Source: Meiothermus sp. (GTDB taxonomy: Bacteria; Deinococcota; Deinococci; Deinococcales; Thermaceae). Taken from it: DNA of 64,000 nucleotides. The notes beneath the pieces are model-generated. The model was not told the origin of the DNA and did not search any database. It saw nothing but the letters and a program-made list of their open reading frames with translations. The position numbers and the translations under genes are program-made. This document shows positions 25,165-34,299 of this stretch, one piece after another. The stretch spans positions 19,059 to 83,058 of the forward strand of contig BPIL01000014.1 of NCBI GenBank assembly GCA_026004095.1. Reading direction: 5' to 3'. Position 1 is the first letter of the stretch. The number at the start of each line of letters is the position of its first letter.

Positions 25165-27355
25165 ATGTCTGAATTAGACCTTGACATTAAGGTACGACCG
25201 GGCCTTGACCCGCTCGACCTGCCCCAGGGGGTTATGGTGGTGCGAACCGACCTCGAGGGGCGCTTCGTCTACGCCAACCGGGCCTACCTGCAGTATATGG
25301 GGCTGCAAATCCTACCGATTGGTGCCAGCGCGCTGGAGCATACCGACCCCAGGGACGTACCGGCGGTTATGGAGGTGGTGCATCGGGCCCTGGAGAACCC
25401 CCACCAGACCTTCTGGGTAGAGTTCAGCAAGCCAACCCGCAAACCCTGGAACCGCAGCCGCTGGGAGTTTATGGCGCTGCTGGATGCAGCACGGAAAGCC
25501 GGTGGGCGTGCAGTGCATCGGTTTTGATATCAGCGATGCCTACCGCCGGGCCCGTTTCCAGGAGGCCTCGCTGGAGCTGCTGGCCTCGGGGCTCAAGGAG
25601 ACGCTTTCCCCCGAAGAGGTGCTGCAACGGGCCCTGGAGGCCGCTTTGACGGTCGTGCCGGTCGCCCAGGCCGGCAGCGCCACCCTGCTCCAGCCCGACG
25701 GATGCTTCCGCTTTGTGGCGGCCAAAGGCTACGACCTGGAAGCCCTGCAAAAGGTCTATCTGCACCCGCGGGAACCCCTTTCGCTGAGCCAGCACATCCA
25801 GGCCCGGGTCTTTACCCAGATCGACATCGCCCGCTTCAACCAACAGCTCGACCCCGAGCGGCGGGCCATCATAGAAGGCCCTGGGCGCGCCGGTAGCATC
25901 CAGGCCATGCTGGCAACCCCGGTGGTGGTTAAAGGGGTGGCGCGCGCCTACCTGTACCTCGACCACTTTGAACGCCCCGACGCTTTCGACGAACTCGACC
26001 TGCGCCACCTGGAGGGGCTGGCCCACCACGTGGCCTGGCTGCTGTACGGGAACGAGCTGCGCAACGAAGTCCAGTACAGCCGCCAGCACGACCCCCAGAC
26101 CGGTCTGCTCAATCTGTATGGTCTCAGAACCACGCTGGCCCTTTTATCGCCCGCCCCGCGAGCCCTGCTGGCGCTGCACTGCCGCTCCCTGGAACGCGTC
26201 CGGCGGCTCGAGGGCGAGGCCACCTGGCTGGCCGTGATTCGCAGCCTCGCCGAGGCGATGCAGGCCGAACTGCGGTCAACCGATCACCTGGCCTTCGACC
26301 GGGGCATCTTCTGGCTGGCGCTGGAGGGGGTTGATAACCCCACCACCACCCAGGCCGTGCTAACGCGGCTACAGGTGCGCGTGCGCGAACAACTGGCGGC
26401 CCGCTGGCAGCAGCTCGACTTCAGCCCACGGGCGGGGGTGGCTTTCATGCCCAGCCGGGCAGCAGCGGCCCGTCTCGAGCTTCCCCAGGCCGCCGAGATC
26501 GCCCTGGAGCAAGCCCAGCCCGGGCAGGTTCGCTTTTACGATCCCGCGCTGGTGCGGAGCACCCTCGAGGAAGACTGGTTGCACCAGGCCCTGGGGCAGG
26601 CCCTGCGGCCGCTTAAGTCGGGGGGAAGGCGCCCCTGGGCTTTTTTCTGCACTATCAGCCCATCCGCACCCTGGAGGATCGGCGCCTGCAGCAGCCTCGA
26701 GGCCCTGCTGCGCTGGCAGCACCCCGAGCGGGGCCCGGTCTCCCCGGCCCTGTTTCTGCCCATCGCCGAGGAGGAGGGCTGGATGGTGGAGCTGGGGGGG
26801 TGGGTTTTAACCGAAGCCATCGCGCGCGCGGCCCAGTGGGGCATACCGATTGCGGTCAATCTGTCGGGCAGCCAGCTCGAGCCGAGTCTGCCCGAACGCA
26901 TCGCCGGTCTGCTACAGCGCTATAACCTGCCCCCCCAGCACCTGATCCTCGAGGTCACCGAGCAGGTAGCGCTGAACGAAACCAACCTTGCGGTGCTGCG
27001 CCAACTGGCCCGGCAGGGACACCCCCTCTACCTCGACGATTTCGGCAGCGGGTTTTCCTCTCTGGAGCGCATCACCAGCCTACCCCTGGCGGCCATCAAG
27101 CTGGGCCAGGGATTCGTCAAAAACCTCGGCCCCAACCCCCGCGCCGATACCTCCGAGGCCCGCCTGATGCGCGCCGTGCAGGCCATAGGCCATGGCCTCA
27201 GGCTCAAGGTGATTGTGGAAGGCATCGAGACCGAGGCCCAGTACCGCTTCCTTCTGGCCGAAGGTTTTTCCCTGGGGCAGGGCTATCTGCTGGGCCGGCC
27301 TGCAGCAATCGAGTCCAGCGAGCAGCTACAGGCCATGCGCAGAGGGGACGCATGA
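25165..27355 (+). CDS. PAS-GAF-GGDEF(degenerate)-EAL c-di-GMP phosphodiesterase, frameshifted
   Basis: Order of domains: PAS (VVRTDLEGRFVYANRAYLQY), GAF (LTVVPVAQAGSATLLQ), a GGDEF remnant without the signature (FDRGIFWLALEG at its place), and EAL with EALLRW, VNLSGSQ, ILEVTEQ, DDFGSGFSSL and VEGIETEAQ. Frame 1 ends at 25527, but homologous sequence resumes in another frame near 25490 (GKPVGVQCIGFDIS): four bases stand where three are expected. A second disturbance, with two compensating shifts, spans 26620-26690, where GKAPLGFFLHYQPIRTLEDR lies in an alternative frame next to a G6 run. KLGQGF replaces the usual KIDxxF. Sequencing error or an early pseudogene are both possible. Confidence 0.8.
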
Positions 27356-29619
27356 ACCGGGCCTTCAGTTGGTCAGCGGTTAATCTGGTCTACGGGGCAA
27401 TTGCCGCCTCTGCCCTGATTTTTACGTTTTTTTCGGATTTCCTGGGTGCGCAGCCCTCATACAAGCTCCCCTTCCTCATGATTTTTACAGCGACCACGGC
27501 CAGCATCTATGGCCTCAAATGGGGGTTCGCGGCCGGCATGCTATCGGCCGTGCTGCTGGCCCGCCTCGCCGGGATTCAGGCGTGGGATGGTTTACTGCTG
27601 TTGCTATCGGTGCTCATCGCCAACGGCATCGGGGGGAGCCTGCGCAGGGCCCACCGCCACGCCAGAATGCTGGCCCGGAGCCATCAGCTTCTTGCAGAGG
27701 CCCTGGAGGTTTTGCCGGCGCTGGAAAACCGGCAGGCCCTTCTGGTCAGCCTCCCCGAGCACCTTACCAAGTTTGTATCAGGCGGCCACGCCAGCGTATG
27801 GCTGCCCCAAAAAAACACCCTGCACCTGCTCGCCAGCGCCCCGATGCTTGGTGCGCAGGAGATTTCGGCCGAAGGGGTGGTGGGCCGGGCCTTCCGCGAA
27901 GGCCGGCCCCAGTACGTGCCCGACGTACGCCAGGAACCCAGTTTCATCGCAGCCCCTGGCATCAACACCCTGGCCGAGCTGGCCCTCCCGCTGTTCGAAC
28001 GGGGCGAGGTGGTGGCGGTGTTCAACCTGGAAACCGAGCGGCCTTTCTGGCCGGAGGAGGTCGATGGGCTGATCCGTTTTGCCGAGACGGTGAGCCTGCA
28101 CCTCGACCGCCTGGCCGACCTCGAGGCCCGTCGCCTGCTCTCCGACCTCTCGGTGGAGCTGCACAAGGTGACCTCCCTCGAGGAGGCCTCGGAGATGGCC
28201 CTTTCCCTCCTGCTGCAGGGCCTGTCGCTCAGGGCGGGGGTGGTCTGGGAGGTGCGGGGGGCGCGGATGCAGGCGCTGGCCCATGCAGGTGTAGACGAGC
28301 CCACCCTGCTGGAGGTTTTGCGGGAGGGCCTGCCCTACGGTCAGGGCCGGGCCTGGGACGTGTACGCCTCGGGTAAACCGTTCTTCACCCAGCGCTACGC
28401 GGAAGAACCGGGGGGGGTGCAGGCTTTGCAGGCCCTGGGCTGGCGCACCTTTGCGGCGCACCCCATCCCGACCCCTGGCTCCCCGCGCAGCCGCTACATC
28501 CTGGTGGTGGGCACACCCCCGGAAAGAAACTGGCGCAAGGCCGAGCAGGAGCTGCTCTTGCTCTTCTGCCGCACGCTGGGCATCGGGTTTGAACGCCTGA
28601 TAGAGAAGGGCCGCCATGAAAGCGTCAGCCGTCTGGTGCAGGCCCTTTTGCAGCAGCCCTCGGAAAACCTTTACCAGATGGTGCTCGAAGAAGCCATCCA
28701 GCAGGTGCCGGGCAGTGAGGCCGGGAGCCTGATGGTGCTCGAGAACGGGCTATACCGCTATAAAGCGGCCGTGGGTTTCGACCTCGAGGGGTTGCAGGCC
28801 GCCCCCAGCACGGCCGCCGATATGCTCAACTGGTACGGCCTGGGTGAGGAGCGCTTGCACCAGGGCGAGCCCCGCATCCTGAGCAGCGAAACCACCCCCA
28901 TTTACGAGATCAGCTACCAGACTGCGCCGCCCACAATTATGAACGGAGCCGGCAGGGTGCGCGAGATTCAGGCCAACCTGTGCCTGCCCATCGTCTTTCG
29001 GGGTGAGGTGCTGGCCTACCTCAACCTGGACAACCTACACGACCCCCAGGCCTTCGGCGAGGACAGCCTGCGCGCCGCCCAGTTCTTTGCGGCTCCGCTA
29101 GCCACCCTTCTGCACGACAGCAAAACCCACCGCCTCCTGGAGGAGGCCGCCCTCACCGACCCCCTGACCAGACTGCCCAACCGCCGGGCCTTCGACAAAG
29201 CGCTGGCGGAAGAGCTCGAGCGGGCCGTCCGGTACGACTATCCGCTGTCTTTGATCGTGATGGATCTGAAGGGGTTCAAGGCGGTCAACGACCGGCTGGG
29301 CCACCCCACCGGGGATCTGGCCCTCATCCGGGTGGCCGAGCTGCTGGAAAAGGAGCGCCGCTCGGGCGACCATCTTTTCCGCTGGGGCGGCGACGAGTTC
29401 GCGGCCATCTTTCCACACACCGATAAGACCGAGGCGGTGGCGGTTACCACCCGCTACGCCCAGATCATCGAGTCCATCTGCTTCAACGGGCTGCGCCTGG
29501 GGGTCAACATCGGCCTGGCCGCCTACCCCGAAGACGGGGGGAGCCCGGAAAAGCTGCTCAGCACCGCGGACAACCGCATGTACGAGGCCAAAGCCATGGG
29601 CATCCCGTTGAAGTCCTGA
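27352..29619 (+). CDS. Membrane GAF-GAF-GGDEF diguanylate cyclase
   Basis: Makes c-di-GMP from two GTP. 755 residues: three to four N-terminal membrane helices (about 10-90), a GAF domain (about 115-250), a second GAF-like region and a third around 440-590 (MVLEEAIQQVPGSEAGSLMVLENG), then GGDEF (about 595-750) with DPLTRLPNRRAF and an intact WGGDEFAAIF. RSGD five residues before it is the inhibitory RxxD site, so product feedback is expected. The start overlaps the stop of the EAL gene (ATGA), pairing a synthase with a phosphodiesterase in one transcript. Repeat copy C follows 12 bases after the stop. Confidence 0.9.
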   Translation: MNRAFSWSAVNLVYGAIAASALIFTFFSDFLGAQPSYKLPFLMIFTATTASIYGLKWGFAAGMLSAVLLARLAGIQAWDGLLLLLSVLIANGIGGSLRRAHRHARMLARSHQLLAEALEVLPALENRQALLVSLPEHLTKFVSGGHASVWLPQKNTLHLLASAPMLGAQEISAEGVVGRAFREGRPQYVPDVRQEPSFIAAPGINTLAELALPLFERGEVVAVFNLETERPFWPEEVDGLIRFAETVSLHLDRLADLEARRLLSDLSVELHKVTSLEEASEMALSLLLQGLSLRAGVVWEVRGARMQALAHAGVDEPTLLEVLREGLPYGQGRAWDVYASGKPFFTQRYAEEPGGVQALQALGWRTFAAHPIPTPGSPRSRYILVVGTPPERNWRKAEQELLLLFCRTLGIGFERLIEKGRHESVSRLVQALLQQPSENLYQMVLEEAIQQVPGSEAGSLMVLENGLYRYKAAVGFDLEGLQAAPSTAADMLNWYGLGEERLHQGEPRILSSETTPIYEISYQTAPPTIMNGAGRVREIQANLCLPIVFRGEVLAYLNLDNLHDPQAFGEDSLRAAQFFAAPLATLLHDSKTHRLLEEAALTDPLTRLPNRRAFDKALAEELERAVRYDYPLSLIVMDLKGFKAVNDRLGHPTGDLALIRVAELLEKERRSGDHLFRWGGDEFAAIFPHTDKTEAVAVTTRYAQIIESICFNGLRLGVNIGLAAYPEDGGSPEKLLSTADNRMYEAKAMGIPLKS

Positions 29620-29631
29620 CGGGCCCCCACT

Positions 29632-29692
29632 TACACGCATTGCGGTCGGCTTGAATCCTTCCTGACTGCGCCTGGCGGTGAAGGATTTATTG
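29632..29692 (+). repeat. Dispersed palindromic repeat, partial copy C
   Basis: Keeps the left border ACACGCATT, lacks most of hairpin I, and continues CGGTCGGCTTGAATCCTT and GGTGAAGGATTTATTGC of hairpin II. Twelve bases after the stop of the diguanylate cyclase gene, same orientation. Confidence 0.65.
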
Positions 29693-29745
29693 CGGGGCCG
29701 CTCATCCGTGCTATGCTGCATTTTGTTGGCTCGTTGGAAGACAGC

Positions 29746-30384
29746 ATGGGGCGTAAATTCCAGCTATCGAACGGGGGCCGCCAGCGGCTGATAGGTCGCT
29801 GGAATGCCCTGCTCATCTCCCTTGGGCTTGATCCCGACCAGCATTTTTCCGTACTGGACGACCTGCTCATCCGGTATACCGAGCCCCAGCGGTACTACCA
29901 CAACCTGGCCCATCTCGAGGCCCTGCTGGCGCTGCTGCCAGCCCAGCCGCACCTCGAGCTTGCAGCCTGGTTCCACGACGCCGTCTACGACCCCACCCGC
30001 ACCGACAACGAGCTGCAAAGCGCCCGCCTGGCCGAACAAAGCCTCCAGCGCCTGGGGGTGGCCCCGGCGCTCATCCAGCGGGTGGTGGGCCTTATTCTTG
30101 CCACACAGCACCACCGCTCAGACGACCTCGAGACCGCGCTTTTTTTGGATGCGGATCTTGCCATCCTGGGGGCCGAGGCCCGAACCTATCGGGCCTATGC
30201 TCGAGCCATCCGGCTGGAGTACGCCTGGCTGCCAGAGGCCCTGTTCAAAGAGCGGCGGGCTATGGTGATTCGCCAGTTTCTCTCGCGTGAGCGCATCTAT
30301 CAGACCGCGGGGTTTGCCGGGCTGGAGCAGCCCGCCCGCAACAACCTGCAAGGTGAGCTGGCAACGCTGGTTCGGCCCTCATAA
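29746..30384 (+). CDS. HD-superfamily metal-dependent hydrolase
   Basis: 212 residues from ATG 29746, which has GGAAG seven bases upstream; an in-frame ATG at 29713 has none. RYYHNLAHLEALL supplies the first His pair, WFHDAVYDP the HD dyad, and HHRSDDLETALFLDADLAILG a later His and Asp. This matches a family of predicted small HD hydrolases whose substrate is not known. It follows the c-di-GMP genes, but a link is not demonstrated. Its last six bases overlap the end of recJ on the other strand. Confidence 0.8.
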   Translation: MGRKFQLSNGGRQRLIGRWNALLISLGLDPDQHFSVLDDLLIRYTEPQRYYHNLAHLEALLALLPAQPHLELAAWFHDAVYDPTRTDNELQSARLAEQSLQRLGVAPALIQRVVGLILATQHHRSDDLETALFLDADLAILGAEARTYRAYARAIRLEYAWLPEALFKERRAMVIRQFLSRERIYQTAGFAGLEQPARNNLQGELATLVRPS

Positions 30385-32313
30385 AGCCTGCCAGTAACGC
30401 TCGAGGCTCTCCGCCAACTGCGCCGCCAGCCCCAGGCGGTAGGCTGTAGCCACCCGGCGGCCCAGCGCCTGCACCAGCGGATCGGGCGCGGCCTCCAGAG
30501 CCCGCAGAGCCTTCTCCGAAAGGGCGATGTAGACCCGCCGGGGGTGGGCCGGCTGGGTCGGCAGGCTGAACCAGTACTCGGCCTCTTCGGGCTTCACCAC
30601 CAAGGCCCCCCGCTCGATAAACCAGCCGGCCCCCTCGGGGTGCACATACACCCTGGCGGCCTGGGCGATGGCCTGGCGCACCGCCTCGGCCAATGGCAGT
30701 GGAATAGCCCACCCCGATGGCGGGGCAGCCGTTAGTGGCCGGTAGGCCTGGGCCCTCAGCTCAATGCTCTGTTCGCCGTTCCAGCGGTTCAGCGCCAGCC
30801 CCGCGGCCAGCTCGAGGGTCTCGGGCAGGCGCTCGCCGTTGTCGCGCCACTTGACAACCCGGATCCCGTTCAAGCGGAACGATAGGTGCTTGCCCTCGCC
30901 CATGGTGCGCACACATTCCGGCTTACCCTGTAGATAAAACAGGGGCTCGGGGTTGCCCTCCCCCACCGGCTCGAGCCGCTCTAAGGCCTGGTAGAGCTCG
31001 AGCAGGTCTTCCCCATCCAGCCATCCGTCCAGCACAATCTCGGGTTCTGGCACCGGGAACTGCGCGGCATAGCGGTGGATGGCCTCGGTAAAGGCCGGGA
31101 TCTGGCTTTCTCGAATGGCAAACCCCGCCGCCTGGGCGTGGCCCCCAAAGCGCTCGAGGTAGGCCCTGGCGGACTGCAAGGCCCCCACCGCGCTGATGCC
31201 GGGTGTGGAGCGCACCGAACCCTTGCCCTCGGCGATGATAAACACCGGCTTGTAGTAGCGCTCGAGCACCCGGCTCGCCACAATGCCCATCACCCCGGGG
31301 TGCCCTTCGGCATCGTGGATGACCAGCGCCGGATGGGTGGGGTCGAGGGTGGGCCCGATGCGCTCCAGCATGGCCTCCTCGATGCGCTGCCGCTGCGCAT
31401 TGAGCTGGGTTAGACGCTCTGCCAGGGCGCGGGCCTGCAAAACATCCTGGGTGGTGAGGAGTTCCAGGGCAATCCCGGCCTGCCCCAGCCTCGAGGCCGC
31501 ATTGAGGCGGGGTGCGATGCGAAAGGCGATCTCGCTGGCGCTGAATTCCTGGCAGTGCTGCGCCGCCAGCACCCTGAGGCCCAGGTTGGCGGAATCGCGC
31601 AGACGGCGCAAGCCCTCCTGAACCAGGGCCCGATTAAAGCCCTGCAAAGGGGCCACGTCGGCCACCGTACCAATTGCGGCCAGGTCGGCGTACTCCAGGG
31701 GCGGATCCCGGCCCAGCAGCTCGTACACCTGCCACAGCAGCAAGAAGGCCACCCCCGCGCCGGTGGGGTGCGCCTGGCCTTGCAGCCCGGGTGAAAGGGC
31801 CGGATGCACAATCAGGCCCGGCGGCGGCACCGCACCCGGCGAATGGTGGTCGGTAACCAGCACCGAGACCCCATTCTCGACCAGCGCGCGCAGCTCGGCA
31901 TGGTTGGTGATACCGCAGTCTACCGTGATGAACAGGTCGCAGGCCTCGAGGTGCTCCGGCACCCGATCCATCAGCACCCCGTAGCCCTCCTCCAGGCGGT
32001 GGGGGATAAAGGCATGGATCTCGGCGCCCAGCCTCTCCAAACCGTTCAGCAGCAGCGCCGTGCCGGTCAAGCCGTCGGCGTCGTAATCGCCGTGAACCCG
32101 GATGCGCTCGCGTTTTTCCAAAGCTTCAATGATGCGCAAAGCCGCCTGCTTGAGGCCATCGATGGGAAGGCATACCAGGGGGGGCTCGAGGTCTTCTTTT
32201 CGCCGAAACCCCCGGTTCCAGAAGACCGCCGCCGCCAGCGGGGGTATACCCAGTTGCTCAATTAATGGTCGAAGTTCGGCCACATGGGGCCATTCACGGA
32301 GTCTCCACTTCAT
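30379..32313 (-). CDS. recJ: Single-stranded-DNA exonuclease RecJ
   Basis: 5' to 3' ssDNA exonuclease of recombination and mismatch repair. From ATG 32313 (GGAG upstream), 644 residues, similar to Thermus RecJ. DHH motifs: HGDYDADGLTGTALL, FITVDCGITNHAEL, VLVTDHHSPG; DHHA1 part with GGHAQAAGFAIRES; then an OB-like domain and the C-terminal domain. Five codons upstream an in-frame GTG is possible but badly spaced. Confidence 0.95.
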   Translation of the reverse strand: MKWRLREWPHVAELRPLIEQLGIPPLAAAVFWNRGFRRKEDLEPPLVCLPIDGLKQAALRIIEALEKRERIRVHGDYDADGLTGTALLLNGLERLGAEIHAFIPHRLEEGYGVLMDRVPEHLEACDLFITVDCGITNHAELRALVENGVSVLVTDHHSPGAVPPPGLIVHPALSPGLQGQAHPTGAGVAFLLLWQVYELLGRDPPLEYADLAAIGTVADVAPLQGFNRALVQEGLRRLRDSANLGLRVLAAQHCQEFSASEIAFRIAPRLNAASRLGQAGIALELLTTQDVLQARALAERLTQLNAQRQRIEEAMLERIGPTLDPTHPALVIHDAEGHPGVMGIVASRVLERYYKPVFIIAEGKGSVRSTPGISAVGALQSARAYLERFGGHAQAAGFAIRESQIPAFTEAIHRYAAQFPVPEPEIVLDGWLDGEDLLELYQALERLEPVGEGNPEPLFYLQGKPECVRTMGEGKHLSFRLNGIRVVKWRDNGERLPETLELAAGLALNRWNGEQSIELRAQAYRPLTAAPPSGWAIPLPLAEAVRQAIAQAARVYVHPEGAGWFIERGALVVKPEEAEYWFSLPTQPAHPRRVYIALSEKALRALEAAPDPLVQALGRRVATAYRLGLAAQLAESLERYWQAL

Positions 32314-32412
32314 CCAGATCTCCACCACACCCGATCCACCCGGCGCCCCCAGGTTACAGGCAGGATGGGCCTCTGTCTCTTCCCATCGGGGGGGCTTGCT
32401 GGCTGCTTCTAC

Positions 32413-32724
32413 TCAAGCTGTCCGATCCGGGATGACCGGGGTTTCTTCGGGGTGTTGTTTTTTGAGGGCCTCGAGCTCACCCCTGGCCTGGCGCAATTCC
32501 AGGTTGCGCTGGCGCAAGACGGCCTGGGCCCTTATCCAGCCGGTCAAGACGTATAGGCCCATCACCACCAGACCCAGCCCAAAAGCCCCCACCCACAACA
32601 GGCTCAGGTGAACCAGGCCCCAGGGCGTGCCGATCATCAACCCAGGCTGCAGCGCATACAGAACCCAGGCCACCGCGGCTACCCCCAGCACCACCGCGAA
32701 GGCCAGCGCACTCAGAACTTTCAT
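32413..32724 (-). CDS. LapA-like (DUF1049-type) inner-membrane protein
   Basis: 103 residues: two membrane helices (about 5-25 and 38-62) separated by a short loop, then a coiled-coil tail (RAQAVLRQRNLELRQARGELEALKK) and a polar end. This is the layout of LapA-domain proteins, whose role is poorly defined (lipopolysaccharide assembly in enterobacteria). The frame is open further upstream, but ATG 32724 begins the hydrophobic segment properly. It precedes recJ on the same strand with a 99-base gap. Confidence 0.6.
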   Translation of the reverse strand: MKVLSALAFAVVLGVAAVAWVLYALQPGLMIGTPWGLVHLSLLWVGAFGLGLVVMGLYVLTGWIRAQAVLRQRNLELRQARGELEALKKQHPEETPVIPDRTA

Positions 32725-32792
32725 ACTTAGAAGTCTACCGCAGTTCTGAGTGAGAAAAGCGCCCAGGCTTGCGCAGACCATCGCTCGGTTAG

Positions 32793-32821
32793 TTTACAAA
32801 AGTTGTAACTTATGCTAGCCT
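32793..32821 (+). promoter_or_regulatory. Promoter of the sulfate assimilation operon with a palindrome
   Basis: TTTACA (32793-32798) and TAGCCT (32816-32821) with a 17-base spacer. The palindrome TTACAA-AAG-TTGTAA (32794-32808) covers the -35 and spacer, so a bound protein would affect initiation. The same palindrome recurs at 34313-34327. Confidence 0.5.
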
Positions 32822-32828
32822 ACCCTTC

Positions 32829-32848
32829 ACCAGGCGGCCGTGCCTGGT
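32829..32848 (+). promoter_or_regulatory. Hairpin at the 5' end of the riboswitch leader
   Basis: ACCAGGC-GGCCGT-GCCTGGT, a perfect 7-base stem with a six-base loop. Possibly a 5' stabiliser of the leader mRNA. Confidence 0.5.
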
Positions 32849-32862
32849 ATCAAGGCTCTAGG

Positions 32863-32984
32863 CCTTATCCAGAGCAGCGGACAGGGCAACTGCCCGACGG
32901 GAACGGCCCGATGAAGCTGCGGCAACCTGCCAAAGGCAAGGTGCCAATTCCGGCCCGGCCTCTGCGCCGGGAAAGATAAGGGGG
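32863..32984 (+). promoter_or_regulatory. SAM-I (S-box) riboswitch
   Basis: Matches the S-box core: CCTTATCCAGAG (P1 and kink start), GATGAAGCTGCGGCAACC, AAGGTGCCAATTCC and GGGAAAGATAAGG. P1 pairs CCTTATC (32863-32869) with GATAAGG (32975-32981). The AAGGGGG ribosome binding site of cysC begins inside the 3' strand of P1, so SAM binding should hide it. An alternative stem AAGGC/GCCTT (32852-32856, 32862-32866) uses the 5' strand of P1. No terminator follows, which points to translational control. Confidence 0.93.
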
Positions 32985-32994
32985 TTTGAATATC

Positions 32995-33627
32995 TTGGAA
33001 AAGTCGAGCACCATCTCCTCAATCCACACAGGTTATTCCGCTCCAGCCAGCAGCAAGATATCCAAAGGGCAGCGCCGCCAACCATCCCTTTCGCCAGGGG
33101 TTGTAATCTGGTTCACCGGTCTTTCCGGCGCCGGTAAAACCACCCTGGCCCGGGCCCTCGAGGTGCTCCTGTACGAAGCCGGATACCCGGTGGAGCATCT
33201 CGATGGCGATGCGGTGCGGGAGCACTTATCGAAAGGCCTGGGTTTTAGCCGGGAAGACCGCGACACCAACATCCGCCGCATCGGCTATGTGGCCAACCTG
33301 CTGGCTAAACATGGGGTTCTGGTGCTGGTAAGCGCCATCAGCCCCTACCGTTCCACCCGTGATGCCGTGCTGGCCGAAGCCCCCAGAAAGCTCGAGGTCT
33401 ACGTGGACGCCCCCCTGAAGGTGCTGATTCAAAGGGACGTGAAGGGCCTGTACGCCCGGGCCCTGCGCGGCGAAATACCCCACTTTACCGGAATTTCAGA
33501 CCCTTATGAGCCCCCTTTGAACCCCGACCTGCACCTGCGCACCGATCAGATGAGCCTGCAGGAGTGCCTCAGCCGCCTGCTGACGGCCCTGGCCCCTTTT
33601 GGCGTTAGGGAGGTGGGCCCACGGTGA
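32995..33627 (+). CDS. cysC: Adenylylsulfate kinase
   Basis: Phosphorylates APS to PAPS. 210 residues from the TTG at 32995, chosen because AAGGGGG (32978-32984) is then ten bases away; the TTG at 32986 is too close. Walker [46 protein letters not shown] and the lid region [11 protein letters not shown] are family marks. About 30 disordered residues precede the kinase core. First gene of the operon and directly under the SAM-I riboswitch; its stop overlaps the cysH start (GTGA). Confidence 0.92.
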   Translation: MEKSSTISSIHTGYSAPASSKISKGQRRQPSLSPGVVIWFTGLSGAGKTTLARALEVLLYEAGYPVEHLDGDAVREHLSKGLGFSREDRDTNIRRIGYVANLLAKHGVLVLVSAISPYRSTRDAVLAEAPRKLEVYVDAPLKVLIQRDVKGLYARALRGEIPHFTGISDPYEPPLNPDLHLRTDQMSLQECLSRLLTALAPFGVREVGPR

Positions 33628-34289
33628 CCCCCAAGCACTGGAACCCCCAAACCCCGCCCCTCGAGGTCATCCAGTGGGCCCTGGAGCATTACCCCGATCT
33701 GATCATCACCAGCGCCTTCAACCTCAATGGGGTGGTGCTGCTCGAACTGGCCGCGCAGGCCGGCTATACCGGTGAGGTGGTGTTTGTGGATACCGGCTAT
33801 CACTTCCCGGAAACCCTCGAGACCCGCGACCGCCTGTCGGCCCGCTACCCACAGATGCGTTTCGTAACCCTCAGCGCCGGGCTGCCGCCCGACCCCTGGG
33901 GACAGGAGCGCTTCCGCAGCGACCCCGACGGCTGCTGCAACGCGCGCAAAGTGGCCCCCCTGCGCACCTATCTCTCACAAAAAAATCCCTCGGCGCTGCT
34001 AAACGCCCGCAGCCGGGATCAGGCCCCCACCCGTCAAGGGCTGGATTTTCTGGAGCCCGGCCAGCGGCTGCGCATTAACCCCCTGGCCTACTGGCAGCGC
34101 GCCCAGCTCGAGGCCTTCGCGCAAACACACCAGCTTTTTGTCAACCCTCTGTACTGGTCGGGGTTTCTCAGCATCGGCTGCTGGCCCTGCACCCGCGCCG
34201 TGCGCCCCGGTGAGGAGGCCCGGGCCGGCCGCTGGTCGGGCCGGGGCAAAACCGAGTGCGGCCTGTGGCAGGGAGATCAATCGTTGTAG
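33624..34289 (+). CDS. cysH: APS/PAPS reductase with 4Fe-4S Cys motif
   Basis: Reduces adenylyl sulfate (APS or PAPS) to sulfite. 221 residues from GTG 33624. PP-loop region [16 protein letters not shown], then [11 protein letters not shown]. The cluster-binding Cys are CCNARKV and GCWPCTRAV, and the catalytic Cys is in KTECGLW (usually ECGLH). The CC...CxxC set is found in APS reductases and in some bifunctional bacterial enzymes, so the presence of cysC leaves the physiological substrate open. Overlaps cysC by four bases. Confidence 0.9.
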   Translation: MTPKHWNPQTPPLEVIQWALEHYPDLIITSAFNLNGVVLLELAAQAGYTGEVVFVDTGYHFPETLETRDRLSARYPQMRFVTLSAGLPPDPWGQERFRSDPDGCCNARKVAPLRTYLSQKNPSALLNARSRDQAPTRQGLDFLEPGQRLRINPLAYWQRAQLEAFAQTHQLFVNPLYWSGFLSIGCWPCTRAVRPGEEARAGRWSGRGKTECGLWQGDQSL

Positions 34290-34299
34290 GAGTTTTTTT

